Source: Pleionea litopenaei
GTDB taxonomy: Bacteria > Pseudomonadota > Gammaproteobacteria > Enterobacterales > Kangiellaceae
Reading direction: 5' to 3'
DNA: 64,000 nt
Assembly (NCBI RefSeq): GCF_031198435.1
Contig: NZ_CP133548.1
Span: 2,080,001-2,144,000, forward strand
Shown here: positions 54,668-63,192 of the stretch, in pieces
Layout: every line of letters starts with the position of its first letter
Position numbering within the stretch: position 1 is the first letter of the stretch
Notes under the pieces: generated by a model
What the model saw: only the letters and a program-made list of their open reading frames with translations
The model's database searches: none
Told to the model about the DNA's origin: nothing
Position numbers and translations under genes: made by a program

Positions 54668-55055
54668 GGCTTTCCTCAAGGGTTAACTGTTTAAAATTAA
54701 TACAGTCATTAATCTTGGTGCCGATTATACCTTTAAGGTTATTTTAAAGAAGATAGCTTTAAGACCTTTTTGAACTAGCTCACACTAATTCGTGTTTTTT
54801 TCCTGCCGTCCATTAAATACTTCGCAATTTTGACTATTTACAAATATCCCAATTTCATCGTATAACTGCGTATTATGAGCACTTTTACCAAACACACATC
54901 CTCCGGAGCGATATTTGCTAGCCGCAATGGCTGCAAAAGCGTATTACTCTGACTTCCGCAATCAGGCAATGACCTGTGCCAGGCTCTATACTAGCCTCTC
55001 TATTCTTAAGTATTTGCACCAAAATTGAACAATTCAGTCAAGCGAGGAGCTTACT
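54668..55055. other. divergent intergenic region upstream of the kynurenine operon
   Basis: 388 bases between the glycosyltransferase gene and the kynurenine operon. A possible sigma-70 promoter for the operon is TTTACA (54837-54842), 18 bases, TATAAC (54861-54866), which would give a leader of about 180 bases. No known riboswitch or leader peptide was recognised in it. A GAGGAG ribosome-binding site precedes 55056. Confidence 0.45.
54837..54866 (+). promoter_or_regulatory. candidate sigma-70 promoter of the kynurenine operon
   Basis: TTTACA (54837-54842) and TATAAC (54861-54866) are 18 bases apart and both are close to consensus. Transcription would start near 54873. It is the best-looking match in the region; others cannot be excluded. 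Confidence 0.35.
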
Positions 55056-55502
55056 ATGACATCTGAAAACCATCGCGAGCGCTTTGATTCCAACAAAGCC
55101 CCTGAGCCTGTTGGGTTATATCCGCACGCTCGACGTGTCGGCAATCTACTCTTTCTTTCCGGCGTTGGTCCAAGACAACGAGGAAGTAAAGACATTCCAG
55201 GCGTGACATTGGATGATGCAGGAAACATTGTCGATTATGATATCGCAACTCAATGTCGTAGCGTTTTCGATAATGTTCGTTGGATTCTAGAAGAGTCTGG
55301 ATCGAGCTGGGATCGACTCGTCGATGTTCAAGTATTTCTTACCAATATGAAAGATGACTTTAAAGCTTACAATGAAGTCTATGCCGACTACTTTAAAGAT
55401 GTTCAACCTTGTCGGACAACTGTCGAAATCAACGCCTTACCTACCCCAATCGCCATAGAATTAAAATGCATTGCAACGATAGGCGATGAATATACTTACT
55501 AA
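55056..55502 (+). CDS. 2-aminomuconate deaminase (RidA family)
   Basis: A 148-residue RidA/YjgF-fold protein. The N-terminus [30 protein letters not shown] and the end [12 protein letters not shown] match the branch annotated as 2-aminomuconate deaminase (AmnD/NbaF-like), which hydrolyses 2-aminomuconate to 4-oxalocrotonate and ammonia. That fits its place as first gene of the kynurenine operon. A good GAGGAG precedes the ATG. It is longer than plain RidA (about 128 residues), with the conserved Arg and Glu of the fold present ([11 protein letters not shown]). The role rests on context plus family. Confidence 0.88.
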   Translation: MTSENHRERFDSNKAPEPVGLYPHARRVGNLLFLSGVGPRQRGSKDIPGVTLDDAGNIVDYDIATQCRSVFDNVRWILEESGSSWDRLVDVQVFLTNMKDDFKAYNEVYADYFKDVQPCRTTVEINALPTPIAIELKCIATIGDEYTY

Positions 55503-55525
55503 CTTATTTAATTAAGGAGAATCCA

Positions 55526-56056
55526 ATGAGCGCTCCTATGCAAGTCATCAATTTTCAACAGTGGATTGATGATAACCGCGATAAATTAAAGCCGCCCGTT
55601 TGTAACAAAGAAGTTTATCGTCATGGTGATATGATCATTATGGTCGTGGGTGGTCCAAACGGACGCAAAGACTTTCACTATAATGAAGGTCCCGAGTTCT
55701 TTTACCAACTCGAAGGTGAGATGTTATTACGCACGCAACAAGATGGTAAAGTTGTTGAATATCCGATCAAAGCTGGCGAAGTATTTTTATTGCCGCCGAA
55801 AGTTCCCCATTCACCCGTTCGCTTTGCGAACTCGATTGGGTTAGTGGTTGAGCAAGTTCGTCGCCCAGAAGATACCGATGGACTGATGTGGTTTTGTGAA
55901 AACTGTAACCACAAACTATACCAAGAATATTTTCCATTACGTGACATTGAAAATGATTTCGGTGCTGTATTTAATCGTTTTTTAAGTAGTGAAGAATTAC
56001 GTACTTGCGATCAATGCAAAACCACTATGCCACATAATAAATATGAGTTTGAATAA
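55526..56056 (+). CDS. 3-hydroxyanthranilate 3,4-dioxygenase
   Basis: A non-heme iron cupin dioxygenase that opens 3-hydroxyanthranilate to 2-amino-3-carboxymuconate semialdehyde. Iron ligands are visible in [16 protein letters not shown] (His, Glu) and VPHSPVR (second His). The C-terminus has the bacterial rubredoxin-like iron site with two CxxC pairs, CENCNH and CDQCKT. The 176-residue length is typical of the bacterial HaaO/NbaC type. An AAGGAG precedes the ATG, and the gene overlaps the formamidase start by one base (TAATG). Confidence 0.96.
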   Translation: MSAPMQVINFQQWIDDNRDKLKPPVCNKEVYRHGDMIIMVVGGPNGRKDFHYNEGPEFFYQLEGEMLLRTQQDGKVVEYPIKAGEVFLLPPKVPHSPVRFANSIGLVVEQVRRPEDTDGLMWFCENCNHKLYQEYFPLRDIENDFGAVFNRFLSSEELRTCDQCKTTMPHNKYEFE

Positions 56057-56880
56057 TGAAAATGCGCTTGTCGGTGGAAGGTCATGACTATCGCGTTGAT
56101 ATGTCTGCCGCAATTAACATAGCTATTCCGCTTAGTTTTGACCAAGCTCAACCAAACCACTTTGGTGCGGAGTACGCATCAGCTGAGGTTCTTCAAGACG
56201 GTGAATTTATTGGCGATACCACACTAGGTGGAAGCTGCAATGTGCGACGACTGCATATAACACCACACTGCAATGGCACTCATACCGAGTCAGTTTCACA
56301 TATTGTGAATCAACCCATTGCCGTTGGACAGTTAGCACAATCTTTATTGCCAGCTACCCTAATAACAGTAATACCATCGTTAGCCAAAGATACTTTCGAT
56401 TCATACACTCATGCTCTAACAGATAACGATAAAGTGATTTCGAAAAGTGCGCTAGTCACTGAGCTTTCGAGCATTGACTCACCTTGGGTTGAGGCACTCA
56501 TCGTAAGAACGTTACCGAATGAAGAAGTAAAAAAGACGTTAACTTACAATAACGATAATCAGCCGCCATTCTTTACTCATGACGCTATCGACTACTTAAT
56601 TGAAAAAGGCGTTAAACATTTAATCGTCGATTTTCCCTCTATCGATAAAATGTATGATCACGGATTACTGAGTAATCATCGTCGATTTTGGAATGTCGCA
56701 ATTGGCATACATGCAATCACTGAACACACGCGTATTGACCAAACCATTACCGAACTCGCATTTATAGCCAATGACGTTAACGATGGTCACTACTTGTTAA
56801 GCTTGAACATTGCACCCTTTGAAACCGATGCCGCACCGAGCCGGCCAGTGCTTTACCCAATGGAGTTATTAAATGACTGA
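56056..56880 (+). CDS. kynurenine formamidase-like cyclase-family protein
   Basis: A 274-residue member of the KynB/cyclase family of metal-dependent amidohydrolases, expected to hydrolyse N-formylkynurenine to kynurenine plus formate. The metal motif here reads HCNGTHTESVSHI: compared with the canonical HxGTHxDxPxH, the Asp is Glu and the Pro is Val, but the histidines and the GTH remain. It is also longer than standard KynB (about 210 residues). The operon position, between the dioxygenase and kynureninase, with a one-base overlap before and an eight-base overlap after, strongly supports the formamidase role, although the variant motif leaves room for another substrate. Confidence 0.82.
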   Translation: MKMRLSVEGHDYRVDMSAAINIAIPLSFDQAQPNHFGAEYASAEVLQDGEFIGDTTLGGSCNVRRLHITPHCNGTHTESVSHIVNQPIAVGQLAQSLLPATLITVIPSLAKDTFDSYTHALTDNDKVISKSALVTELSSIDSPWVEALIVRTLPNEEVKKTLTYNNDNQPPFFTHDAIDYLIEKGVKHLIVDFPSIDKMYDHGLLSNHRRFWNVAIGIHAITEHTRIDQTITELAFIANDVNDGHYLLSLNIAPFETDAAPSRPVLYPMELLND

Positions 56881-58195
56881 CCAACCTTCTCCTCTAGCTA
56901 ATTTCGAAAACTCGCTTGCTTTTGCAAAGACGCTAGATAAGCATGATCCTTTGGCAGACATGCGCAATCAATTTCATATCCCTCAGCATCAAGGTAAAGA
57001 TGAAATTTACTTTTGTGGAAACTCTCTCGGGTTACAACCTAAAAGAACAGCAGAATATTTAAATTATGAATTGTCGCAATGGCAGAAGTTGGGAGTAAAA
57101 GGTCACTTTTCAGGCGACTTTCCGTGGATGCCTTATCATGAGTTCTTAACCGAAGGCTTTTCTGAGTTGGTTGGCGCGGTACCCAGCGAAGTGGTTGCAA
57201 TGAACTCTTTAACCGCTAACTTACATTTTATGATGGTTAGTTTTTATCGCCCCGATCAAAAACGAAATAAAATTCTGATCGAAGATCACGCATTCCCATC
57301 GGACCATTATGCCGTTGAATCACAAATAAAGTTTCATGGCTTTGATCCCAAAGAGTCGATGCTACTCGTTAAGCCGAGAAACGGTGAACATGTACTTCGA
57401 ACGGAAGATATAATTGCAACGATAGAAGCTCACGCTGATGAACTGGCGTTAATTTTATTGCCGGGTGTTCAATACTACACGGGGCAAGTACTCGATATGG
57501 CAGCCATTACCGCAGCCGGTCACAAAGCTGGTTGCAAGGTTGGCTTCGATTTGGCGCACGCTTGCGGCAATGTTCCCATGCAACTGCACCAATGGGGCGT
57601 GGATTTTGCCTGTTGGTGTACTTACAAATACCTGAATTCTGGCGCTGGTTCAGTGGCCGGATGTTTTGTCCATGAGCGGCATCACACTGACAAAACGATT
57701 CCACGTTTTGCCGGTTGGTGGGGACACAACAAAGAAACACGTTTTAAAATGGATAATCAATTTGATCCAATCGAGAGTGTAGAAGCTTGGCAATTATCAA
57801 ACCCTCCCATTTTATCCCTTGCAGCTATTCGAGCATCACTAGATACCATAAAAAGTGCTGGTGGCATTGACGCTCTCCATCAGAAGTCACTTCGCTTAAC
57901 TGGTTACTTACGCTACTTACTCAATGACCAGCTAAAAGATGATGTCGACATTCTTACTCCTGAAGAACCTGGCGCACATGGCTGTCAATTGAGCCTCGCA
58001 GTTAACACTCATGGTCTCGACGGTAAAATGGTTTTCAATCGTATAGAGGAAGCCGGTGTTACTGGTGACTGGCGTTACCCCAATGTTATAAGAGTTGCAC
58101 CTGTTCCTTTGTATAATCGTTACGAAGACTGTTATCGCTTTGTTCAAATTTTAAAGCAAAGTTTGCAACAAGAAGGAGACGCCAGTGAACAATAA
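56873..58195 (+). CDS. kynU: kynureninase
   Basis: A PLP enzyme that cleaves kynurenine or 3-hydroxykynurenine to anthranilate or 3-hydroxyanthranilate plus alanine. The 440-residue product has YFCGNSLGLQPKRTAEY, DHAFPSDHYAVESQI, GFDLAHACGNVPMQLHQW and the PLP-lysine motif CWCTYKYLNSGAGSVAG. Length is close to eukaryote-like kynureninases (about 465) rather than shorter bacterial ones. With the monooxygenase next to it, 3-hydroxykynurenine is the likely substrate. Its start overlaps the formamidase by eight bases and its end overlaps the monooxygenase by eleven. Confidence 0.97.
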   Translation: MTDQPSPLANFENSLAFAKTLDKHDPLADMRNQFHIPQHQGKDEIYFCGNSLGLQPKRTAEYLNYELSQWQKLGVKGHFSGDFPWMPYHEFLTEGFSELVGAVPSEVVAMNSLTANLHFMMVSFYRPDQKRNKILIEDHAFPSDHYAVESQIKFHGFDPKESMLLVKPRNGEHVLRTEDIIATIEAHADELALILLPGVQYYTGQVLDMAAITAAGHKAGCKVGFDLAHACGNVPMQLHQWGVDFACWCTYKYLNSGAGSVAGCFVHERHHTDKTIPRFAGWWGHNKETRFKMDNQFDPIESVEAWQLSNPPILSLAAIRASLDTIKSAGGIDALHQKSLRLTGYLRYLLNDQLKDDVDILTPEEPGAHGCQLSLAVNTHGLDGKMVFNRIEEAGVTGDWRYPNVIRVAPVPLYNRYEDCYRFVQILKQSLQQEGDASEQ

Positions 58196-59552
58196 TATCA
58201 CTCCCTCTATCACCCTGGTCGGTGGTGGCTTGGTTGGAAGTTTATCGGCTCTTCTTTTAGCCCAGAGAGGGTTTCAAGTTGACGTTTATGAGCGTCGCGC
58301 TGACATGCGTTTAGCCGATATTTCGGCCGGACGTTCGATCAACTTAGCACTCGCCAACCGAGGCATTTTTCCATTACAGCAAGCGGGCTTAATGGAGCAG
58401 GTAAAACCTTTGTTAACCGAGATGAAAGGACGGATGATTCACGATACCAATGGCGATTGTCACCTTCATCCTTATGGACAAAAAGCGCATGAAGTCATCT
58501 ATTCTGTTTCACGCGGCGACCTCAATAAATTATGCCTAGACGCTGCCGAGGCGACCGGAAAAGTTCGTTTCTTCTTTAATCAAAGATGCACCAAAGTCGA
58601 CTTCGCAACCAACACTATCGAATTAGAACACAGCGAAACGGGTTCCATCAGTGAAACAACATTTACTCGGATACTCGGTACAGATGGTAGTGCATCGGCG
58701 GTTCGCGAAGCGATACACCAAAACACCTCGAATTATCACAAGATAGAACCTCTCGGGCACAGTTATAAAGAGCTTACCATTCCTCCATCAACCAACGGCG
58801 ACTTTCAAATGGAGCCTTACGCATTACATATATGGCCGCGCGGTGGTTTTATGGTTATAGCATTACCTAACCGAGACAAAAGTTTTACCGTCACTTTATT
58901 TATGCCCAATACTGGCCCTGTAAGCTTCGAGTCCATTGATAGTGAGAGCAAAGTAAAGAGCTTTTTCGAAAAAGAGTTTCCCGATGCCATTCCTTTACTT
59001 CCTAATTTGATGGAAGAGTTTTTTCAAAATCCAACCGGGCACTTAGCGACGGTTCGTTGCAGCCCATGGCATTATAAAGATCGAGCTTTGTTGCTTGGTG
59101 ATGCAGCACATGCCATCGTACCCTTTCATGGACAAGGTATGAACTGCGGTTTTGAAGACGCATGGGAATTGATTGAGCAAATCGATAAACATGAGAATGA
59201 CTGGGAAGCCATATTCAAAGATACGGCTGAAGCGCGTTTTGACAATGGCAATGCTATCGCAGATATGGCCATTGAAAATTACATAGAAATGCGAGACTCG
59301 GTTAATGATCCCGTTTTTATTCTAAAGAAGAGTTTATCTTTCGAACTAGAAAAGCGTTTTCCAAACCACTTTGTACCGCGCTACTCGATGGTTATGTTTC
59401 ATCGTTTGCCTTATGCCGAGGCTTATCGACGAGGAAAAATTCAAAGTATTATTTTAGATGAATTAGTTTCAAATATTTCTACTCTTGAAGACGTTGATAT
59501 GAGTCTTGCAGAAACCTTAGTGAAAGCGAAACTCAACCCGATTGCTCTTTAA
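58185..59552 (+). CDS. kmo: kynurenine 3-monooxygenase
   Basis: An FAD-dependent aromatic hydroxylase that makes 3-hydroxykynurenine from kynurenine with NADPH and oxygen. The 455-residue product has the dinucleotide fold VGGGLVGSLSALLLAQRGFQVDVYERR, the SRGDLNKLCLDAAE segment, RILGTDGSASAVR and the second FAD motif LLGDAAHAIVPFHGQGMNCGFEDAW. The start is GTG with AAGGAG six bases ahead, inside the kynureninase end. It is the last gene of the operon, followed by a terminator hairpin. Kynureninase plus monooxygenase shows a eukaryote-like route through 3-hydroxyanthranilate. Confidence 0.97.
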   Translation: MNNNITPSITLVGGGLVGSLSALLLAQRGFQVDVYERRADMRLADISAGRSINLALANRGIFPLQQAGLMEQVKPLLTEMKGRMIHDTNGDCHLHPYGQKAHEVIYSVSRGDLNKLCLDAAEATGKVRFFFNQRCTKVDFATNTIELEHSETGSISETTFTRILGTDGSASAVREAIHQNTSNYHKIEPLGHSYKELTIPPSTNGDFQMEPYALHIWPRGGFMVIALPNRDKSFTVTLFMPNTGPVSFESIDSESKVKSFFEKEFPDAIPLLPNLMEEFFQNPTGHLATVRCSPWHYKDRALLLGDAAHAIVPFHGQGMNCGFEDAWELIEQIDKHENDWEAIFKDTAEARFDNGNAIADMAIENYIEMRDSVNDPVFILKKSLSFELEKRFPNHFVPRYSMVMFHRLPYAEAYRRGKIQSIILDELVSNISTLEDVDMSLAETLVKAKLNPIAL

Positions 59553-59569
59553 CAAGAACAATCAAAATG

Positions 59570-59593
59570 GGGACATGCTTTTCTGTCCCTTTT
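59570..59593 (+). terminator. rho-independent terminator of the kynurenine operon
   Basis: GGGACA (59570-59575) pairs with TGTCCC (59584-59589) around an eight-base loop and TTTT follows, 18 bases after the kmo stop codon. Confidence 0.65.
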
Positions 59594-59604
59594 AAACGCT
59601 CATA

Positions 59605-60012
59605 CTAAACACTTGAAATATTCCGAAGCACGCGACTGCGTATTTCGACGAGTTCATCTTCGGAATAAGGCTTTGCAGGTGCAGCGCCCCAAACAGGCCC
59701 TGGCCATGCAACGTCTTGTTTATTTCTTGCTACAACATGCACATGCAACTGCCGCACAATATTTCCAAGTGCCCCAATGTTTATTTTTTCTGGTTTAAAC
59801 TCTTCATTCAGTAGCTTAGAAACCATCGCTACTTCTTTCCACAATTCACCTTGCTGTTGATTAGAGAGTTCAAAAACCTCTTGAATATCAGCAACTCTTG
59901 GAACCAAAATTAGCCAAGGGTATTGCTGATCGTTCATCAACAATAGCTGACTTAATGCCAAATCGGTTAAGAGTACACAGTCATTTTTCAGTCGTTGGTC
60001 CAATGAAAACAT
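59605..60012 (-). CDS. HIT-family protein
   Basis: A 135-residue histidine-triad-superfamily protein, a nucleotide-binding hydrolase or transferase. The motif reads QLHVHVVARN: the first His of HxHxHxx is Gln, with two His kept, a form found in a proteobacterial HIT subgroup. The PWLILVPRVADIQEVFEL segment and the C-terminal WPGPVWG are also typical. The substrate is unknown. It lies between the convergent kynurenine operon and the PBP1b gene on the same strand, after a T-rich 144-base gap. Confidence 0.9.
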   Translation of the reverse strand: MFSLDQRLKNDCVLLTDLALSQLLLMNDQQYPWLILVPRVADIQEVFELSNQQQGELWKEVAMVSKLLNEEFKPEKINIGALGNIVRQLHVHVVARNKQDVAWPGPVWGAAPAKPYSEDELVEIRSRVLRNISSV

Positions 60013-60156
60013 CGAGTTCTTCCACGTATTTTTCTTATTGATTATATTTTTATTTCTTGTTTTGTTTCTTGTTTTCTTACTATTTTATTGTCAACTGAAT
60101 AGATATTTCGAGCGACTCCAGTAAAAATACAATGCCTTCACAACCAGGTCAATACG

Positions 60157-62340
60157 CTAATCACACAAGGAATAGTCTTGTGGTACAGCGCCAGCGATAA
60201 AGGGTAAACAATCGCCAAACCATCCTTCTTTAGCCAGTACAATCCCAGCTGGCGGCTGCAGATTTAAAGACGTAGTTTCAACTTGACGAATAAAGTCGCC
60301 CCAGACTCGCATCGCACCGGTTGACCCAGTCAATAACATAGACTCGTTTGAGTCCATGCCAAGCCAACTGACTGCAACATAATTAGCACTGAAGCCAGCA
60401 AACCAACTATCTTTCAAATCATCCGTGGTTCCTGTTTTACCAGCAACGTTAAGCCCCTGAAGTTGCGTATTTAATTGTTCTGCAGTCCCTTCACTAACAA
60501 CCTTTTGTAGCGATTGGTTAACTAAGTAAATCGCTTCGGGAGCAATCACTTGTTCCGCAGTATTACCATAACGATCAAGTAGACTTCCATCAGGAGCGGT
60601 GACACTCGAGATAACGCTCGACTCAACTTTTAGTCCTTGTGTGGCTAAGACTTGATAAAGTTTTAGTAGCTCATAGGGCGACATCTCTTGAGCTCCCAAT
60701 GCTAGCGAAGGAAAGGCTTTCAATTGCCGGCGAAAGCCAGCATCGTAAAGAAGACTAATAATGCTTTCTAACCCAACGTCGAGCGCTAGGCGTGCGGTTG
60801 ATAAGTTGTAAGAGTTAACCAATGCTTCTTGCAAGGAGACATCGCCATGCTCTTTTTTATCATAGTTCTGTGGTTTCCACAGCGATCCATCACTCGCCGT
60901 TAATGAAAAAGCACGATCATTGATTTTTGATGTTAAGGAATATTTCGACGCGCGTTGAAGAGCAGTCAGATAGACAAAAGGTTTGATGGCCGATCCCGTC
61001 TGCCGATAAGCGTCAATGGCACGATTAAAGCCATCATAGTTCGGATTTCTATCGCCTACTATAGCTAAAATATCACCACTAAAACGGCTACTGACAATCA
61101 TTGCGCCTTGCAGTTCATCTGGCACTGAAGGATATTCTCGAGTGATCCATGCGACTCGGTTTTTAAGCGCTTGCTCTGCTGCATTTTGCACTTGTGGATC
61201 GATCGTCGTATAGACTGATAAGTCATCATGATTTAACTGATCAACCGTATAATGTTGCTTTAACTGACGACCGACCATACCAATCACCGCTGGCATACTC
61301 GATGTTTGACTCGACGCTTTCGCCACGACTTGCAAACTGCGCTGTTTAGCGCTAGACAGTTCTTCTTCGGTTATGTGATTATGCGCTTGTAGTTGCTCAA
61401 GAATTAAATTTCGACGAGCCAGTGCTCTTTCGCCATGTCGACGAGGGTCATAATAACTAGGTCCTCGCACTAAAGCGACCAAGGTGGCAACTTGAGAAAG
61501 GTTGAGCTGACTAATATCACGATCAAAATAAAACCGACTCGCTTTAGCAAACCCATGTATTGCTCTTCCACCATCTTGACCTAAATACACTTCATTGATG
61601 TAGGCTTGTAAAATTTCATCTTTCGAATAACGCCATTCAAGGGTTAGCGCCATTATTGCCTCACGTCCTTTGCGCCACAACGTTCGTTCGTTGGTGAGAA
61701 AGTAGTTTTTGACGAGCTGTTGAGTTAACGTACTACCACCTTGTGTAATCTTTCCGGCACTGACATTTTGAGTAAGTGCTCGAGCAATACCTTTGAACGA
61801 AATACCAATATGGTCAAAAAACTCTCTATCTTCAGAAACCAGTAAGGCTTCTACTAAGTTCAAGGGTAACTTATCTAAAGTCACTAACTCCCTATCTTCA
61901 TTGACTAAAGGATTCACTCGCCCGATAAACTTTGGCTCAAGTCGAATACTATTTATGCCTTTCTCGCCGTCCAACACTCTTGATTTAATAACCTGACCAT
62001 TGTCAATTTTCAAACTGATTTTGCGAGCCGGATAAAAGCCATCAGAATAATTAAATCCTCGAATATAGATAATAAAATCACTACCATAGTGTTCGAACTG
62101 TCCTGGCTCTAACGCTTTTATCGCGGTTCGATAATTCAATAATTTCAGTTCCATCAAGAGTTGCTTTTGGGTGATCGAAGAACCCTCAATCAAAGATAAG
62201 GAGCGAGAAAATACTTTCGCAGGAACTAACCATCGATTATTATCGAATTTCTCTTTTATTTCTGCGTCGCTATAAATGACTAGGCCGATAAAAAATACCA
62301 AGCCAACTAAGAATAGACGTAATATTATTTTCTTTATCAT
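60157..62340 (-). CDS. mrcB: penicillin-binding protein 1B (bifunctional)
   Basis: A class A penicillin-binding protein, 727 residues, that both polymerises and cross-links peptidoglycan. A short cytoplasmic N-terminus and one transmembrane helix (about 8-25); UvrB-domain-2-like region (about 40-135: LLMELKLLNYRTAIKALEPGQFEHYGSDFIIYIRGF split) typical of PBP1b; glycosyltransferase family 51 domain with SEDREFFDHIGISFKGIARAL and GGSTLTQQLVKNYFL; transpeptidase domain with active-site Ser in TGSAIKPFVYL, an S-x-N box (VNSYNLSTARLALD) and KTGTTDD. It is a little shorter than E. coli PBP1b (844). No LpoB partner is in the window. Downstream on the strand is the HIT gene. Confidence 0.95.
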   Translation of the reverse strand: MIKKIILRLFLVGLVFFIGLVIYSDAEIKEKFDNNRWLVPAKVFSRSLSLIEGSSITQKQLLMELKLLNYRTAIKALEPGQFEHYGSDFIIYIRGFNYSDGFYPARKISLKIDNGQVIKSRVLDGEKGINSIRLEPKFIGRVNPLVNEDRELVTLDKLPLNLVEALLVSEDREFFDHIGISFKGIARALTQNVSAGKITQGGSTLTQQLVKNYFLTNERTLWRKGREAIMALTLEWRYSKDEILQAYINEVYLGQDGGRAIHGFAKASRFYFDRDISQLNLSQVATLVALVRGPSYYDPRRHGERALARRNLILEQLQAHNHITEEELSSAKQRSLQVVAKASSQTSSMPAVIGMVGRQLKQHYTVDQLNHDDLSVYTTIDPQVQNAAEQALKNRVAWITREYPSVPDELQGAMIVSSRFSGDILAIVGDRNPNYDGFNRAIDAYRQTGSAIKPFVYLTALQRASKYSLTSKINDRAFSLTASDGSLWKPQNYDKKEHGDVSLQEALVNSYNLSTARLALDVGLESIISLLYDAGFRRQLKAFPSLALGAQEMSPYELLKLYQVLATQGLKVESSVISSVTAPDGSLLDRYGNTAEQVIAPEAIYLVNQSLQKVVSEGTAEQLNTQLQGLNVAGKTGTTDDLKDSWFAGFSANYVAVSWLGMDSNESMLLTGSTGAMRVWGDFIRQVETTSLNLQPPAGIVLAKEGWFGDCLPFIAGAVPQDYSLCD

Positions 62341-62555
62341 TTATTATAAAAATCTCTTTTGTTAATTCTTAGTGTATCGAGAAATTAAGTTTAGATTCTC
62401 AATAGTTAGAATTAGAGTCATTGCCATTTACAACTCTATTCGCTAATCTAAAAAATGTTTTTCATTAACGTGTTAGTTTTCTATAGACTAAAACCCGATT
62501 AAATCGTTTCACTTAAATTAATAAAATTATAACGACTCAAAACGGAGCCTCCTCT

Positions 62556-63131
62556 ATGAAACTTGCCAATCGAGGGCATCACCGGTTATTTTTCGCACTC
62601 GACTTCGAGGACGACTTTAAACAACAATTGCATAGCTGGAGCATTAATCAGCCCATCGATGGCCGTAGAGTTGAACTTAACAACTTGCATTTAACGTTAT
62701 TATTTTTGGGTAGCATCAAAAACCATCAAGTCTATGACATCATTGACAACGTCGAACTTCCTGAAATACCCACCTTTGACATCAGTGTACAAAAAACTGG
62801 TTATTTTCCAAAGCAAGAAATATTATTTTGTGAAATTTCTGAAGGAGAACAAGAAGTAATGCATATTTCTAGAGTTTTGAGCAACTCCATGCAACAGCTC
62901 AAAAGCCATCGAGAGAAGAAGCGCTTTGTTCCTCATATAACCCTTGCTCGAGATGCAAAACCTCCGGTTGACTTTCCTATCACCCCTACCCTGAGCACTC
63001 GCATCGACCGTTTTTGTTTGATGGAGTCAATTCAAGTTAAAAGCGGCATGCATTACGAAACGGTAGAGTCATGGCCACTAAAAACCATGAGCGAAAAAGA
63101 GATTATTCTAGGACGCTCTCTCGACGGTTAA
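62556..63131 (+). CDS. thpR: RNA 2',3'-cyclic phosphodiesterase
   Basis: A 191-residue 2H-phosphoesterase that opens RNA 2',3'-cyclic phosphates (also known for 2'-5' RNA ligase activity). The two HxT motifs are in NLHLTLLFLG and VPHITLARD, and the RHRLFFAL-like start (HHRLFFALDF) and C-terminal YETVESWPL are family features. Length is typical. Its ATG follows a GGAG at close spacing. It ends in a bidirectional terminator shared with the DUF945 gene. Confidence 0.93.
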   Translation: MKLANRGHHRLFFALDFEDDFKQQLHSWSINQPIDGRRVELNNLHLTLLFLGSIKNHQVYDIIDNVELPEIPTFDISVQKTGYFPKQEILFCEISEGEQEVMHISRVLSNSMQQLKSHREKKRFVPHITLARDAKPPVDFPITPTLSTRIDRFCLMESIQVKSGMHYETVESWPLKTMSEKEIILGRSLDG

Positions 63132-63151
63132 CGTCACCTTTTCAAGACAAA

Positions 63152-63179
63152 AAAAAGGAGAGCCTAAGCTCTCCTTTTT
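63152..63179. terminator. bidirectional rho-independent terminator
   Basis: AAAAAGGAGAGC (63152-63163), loop CTAA, GCTCTCCTTTTT (63168-63179): a perfect 12-base stem with A-run before and T-run after, between two convergent genes. Confidence 0.92.
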
Positions 63180-63192
63180 AATCGCAATCGCG

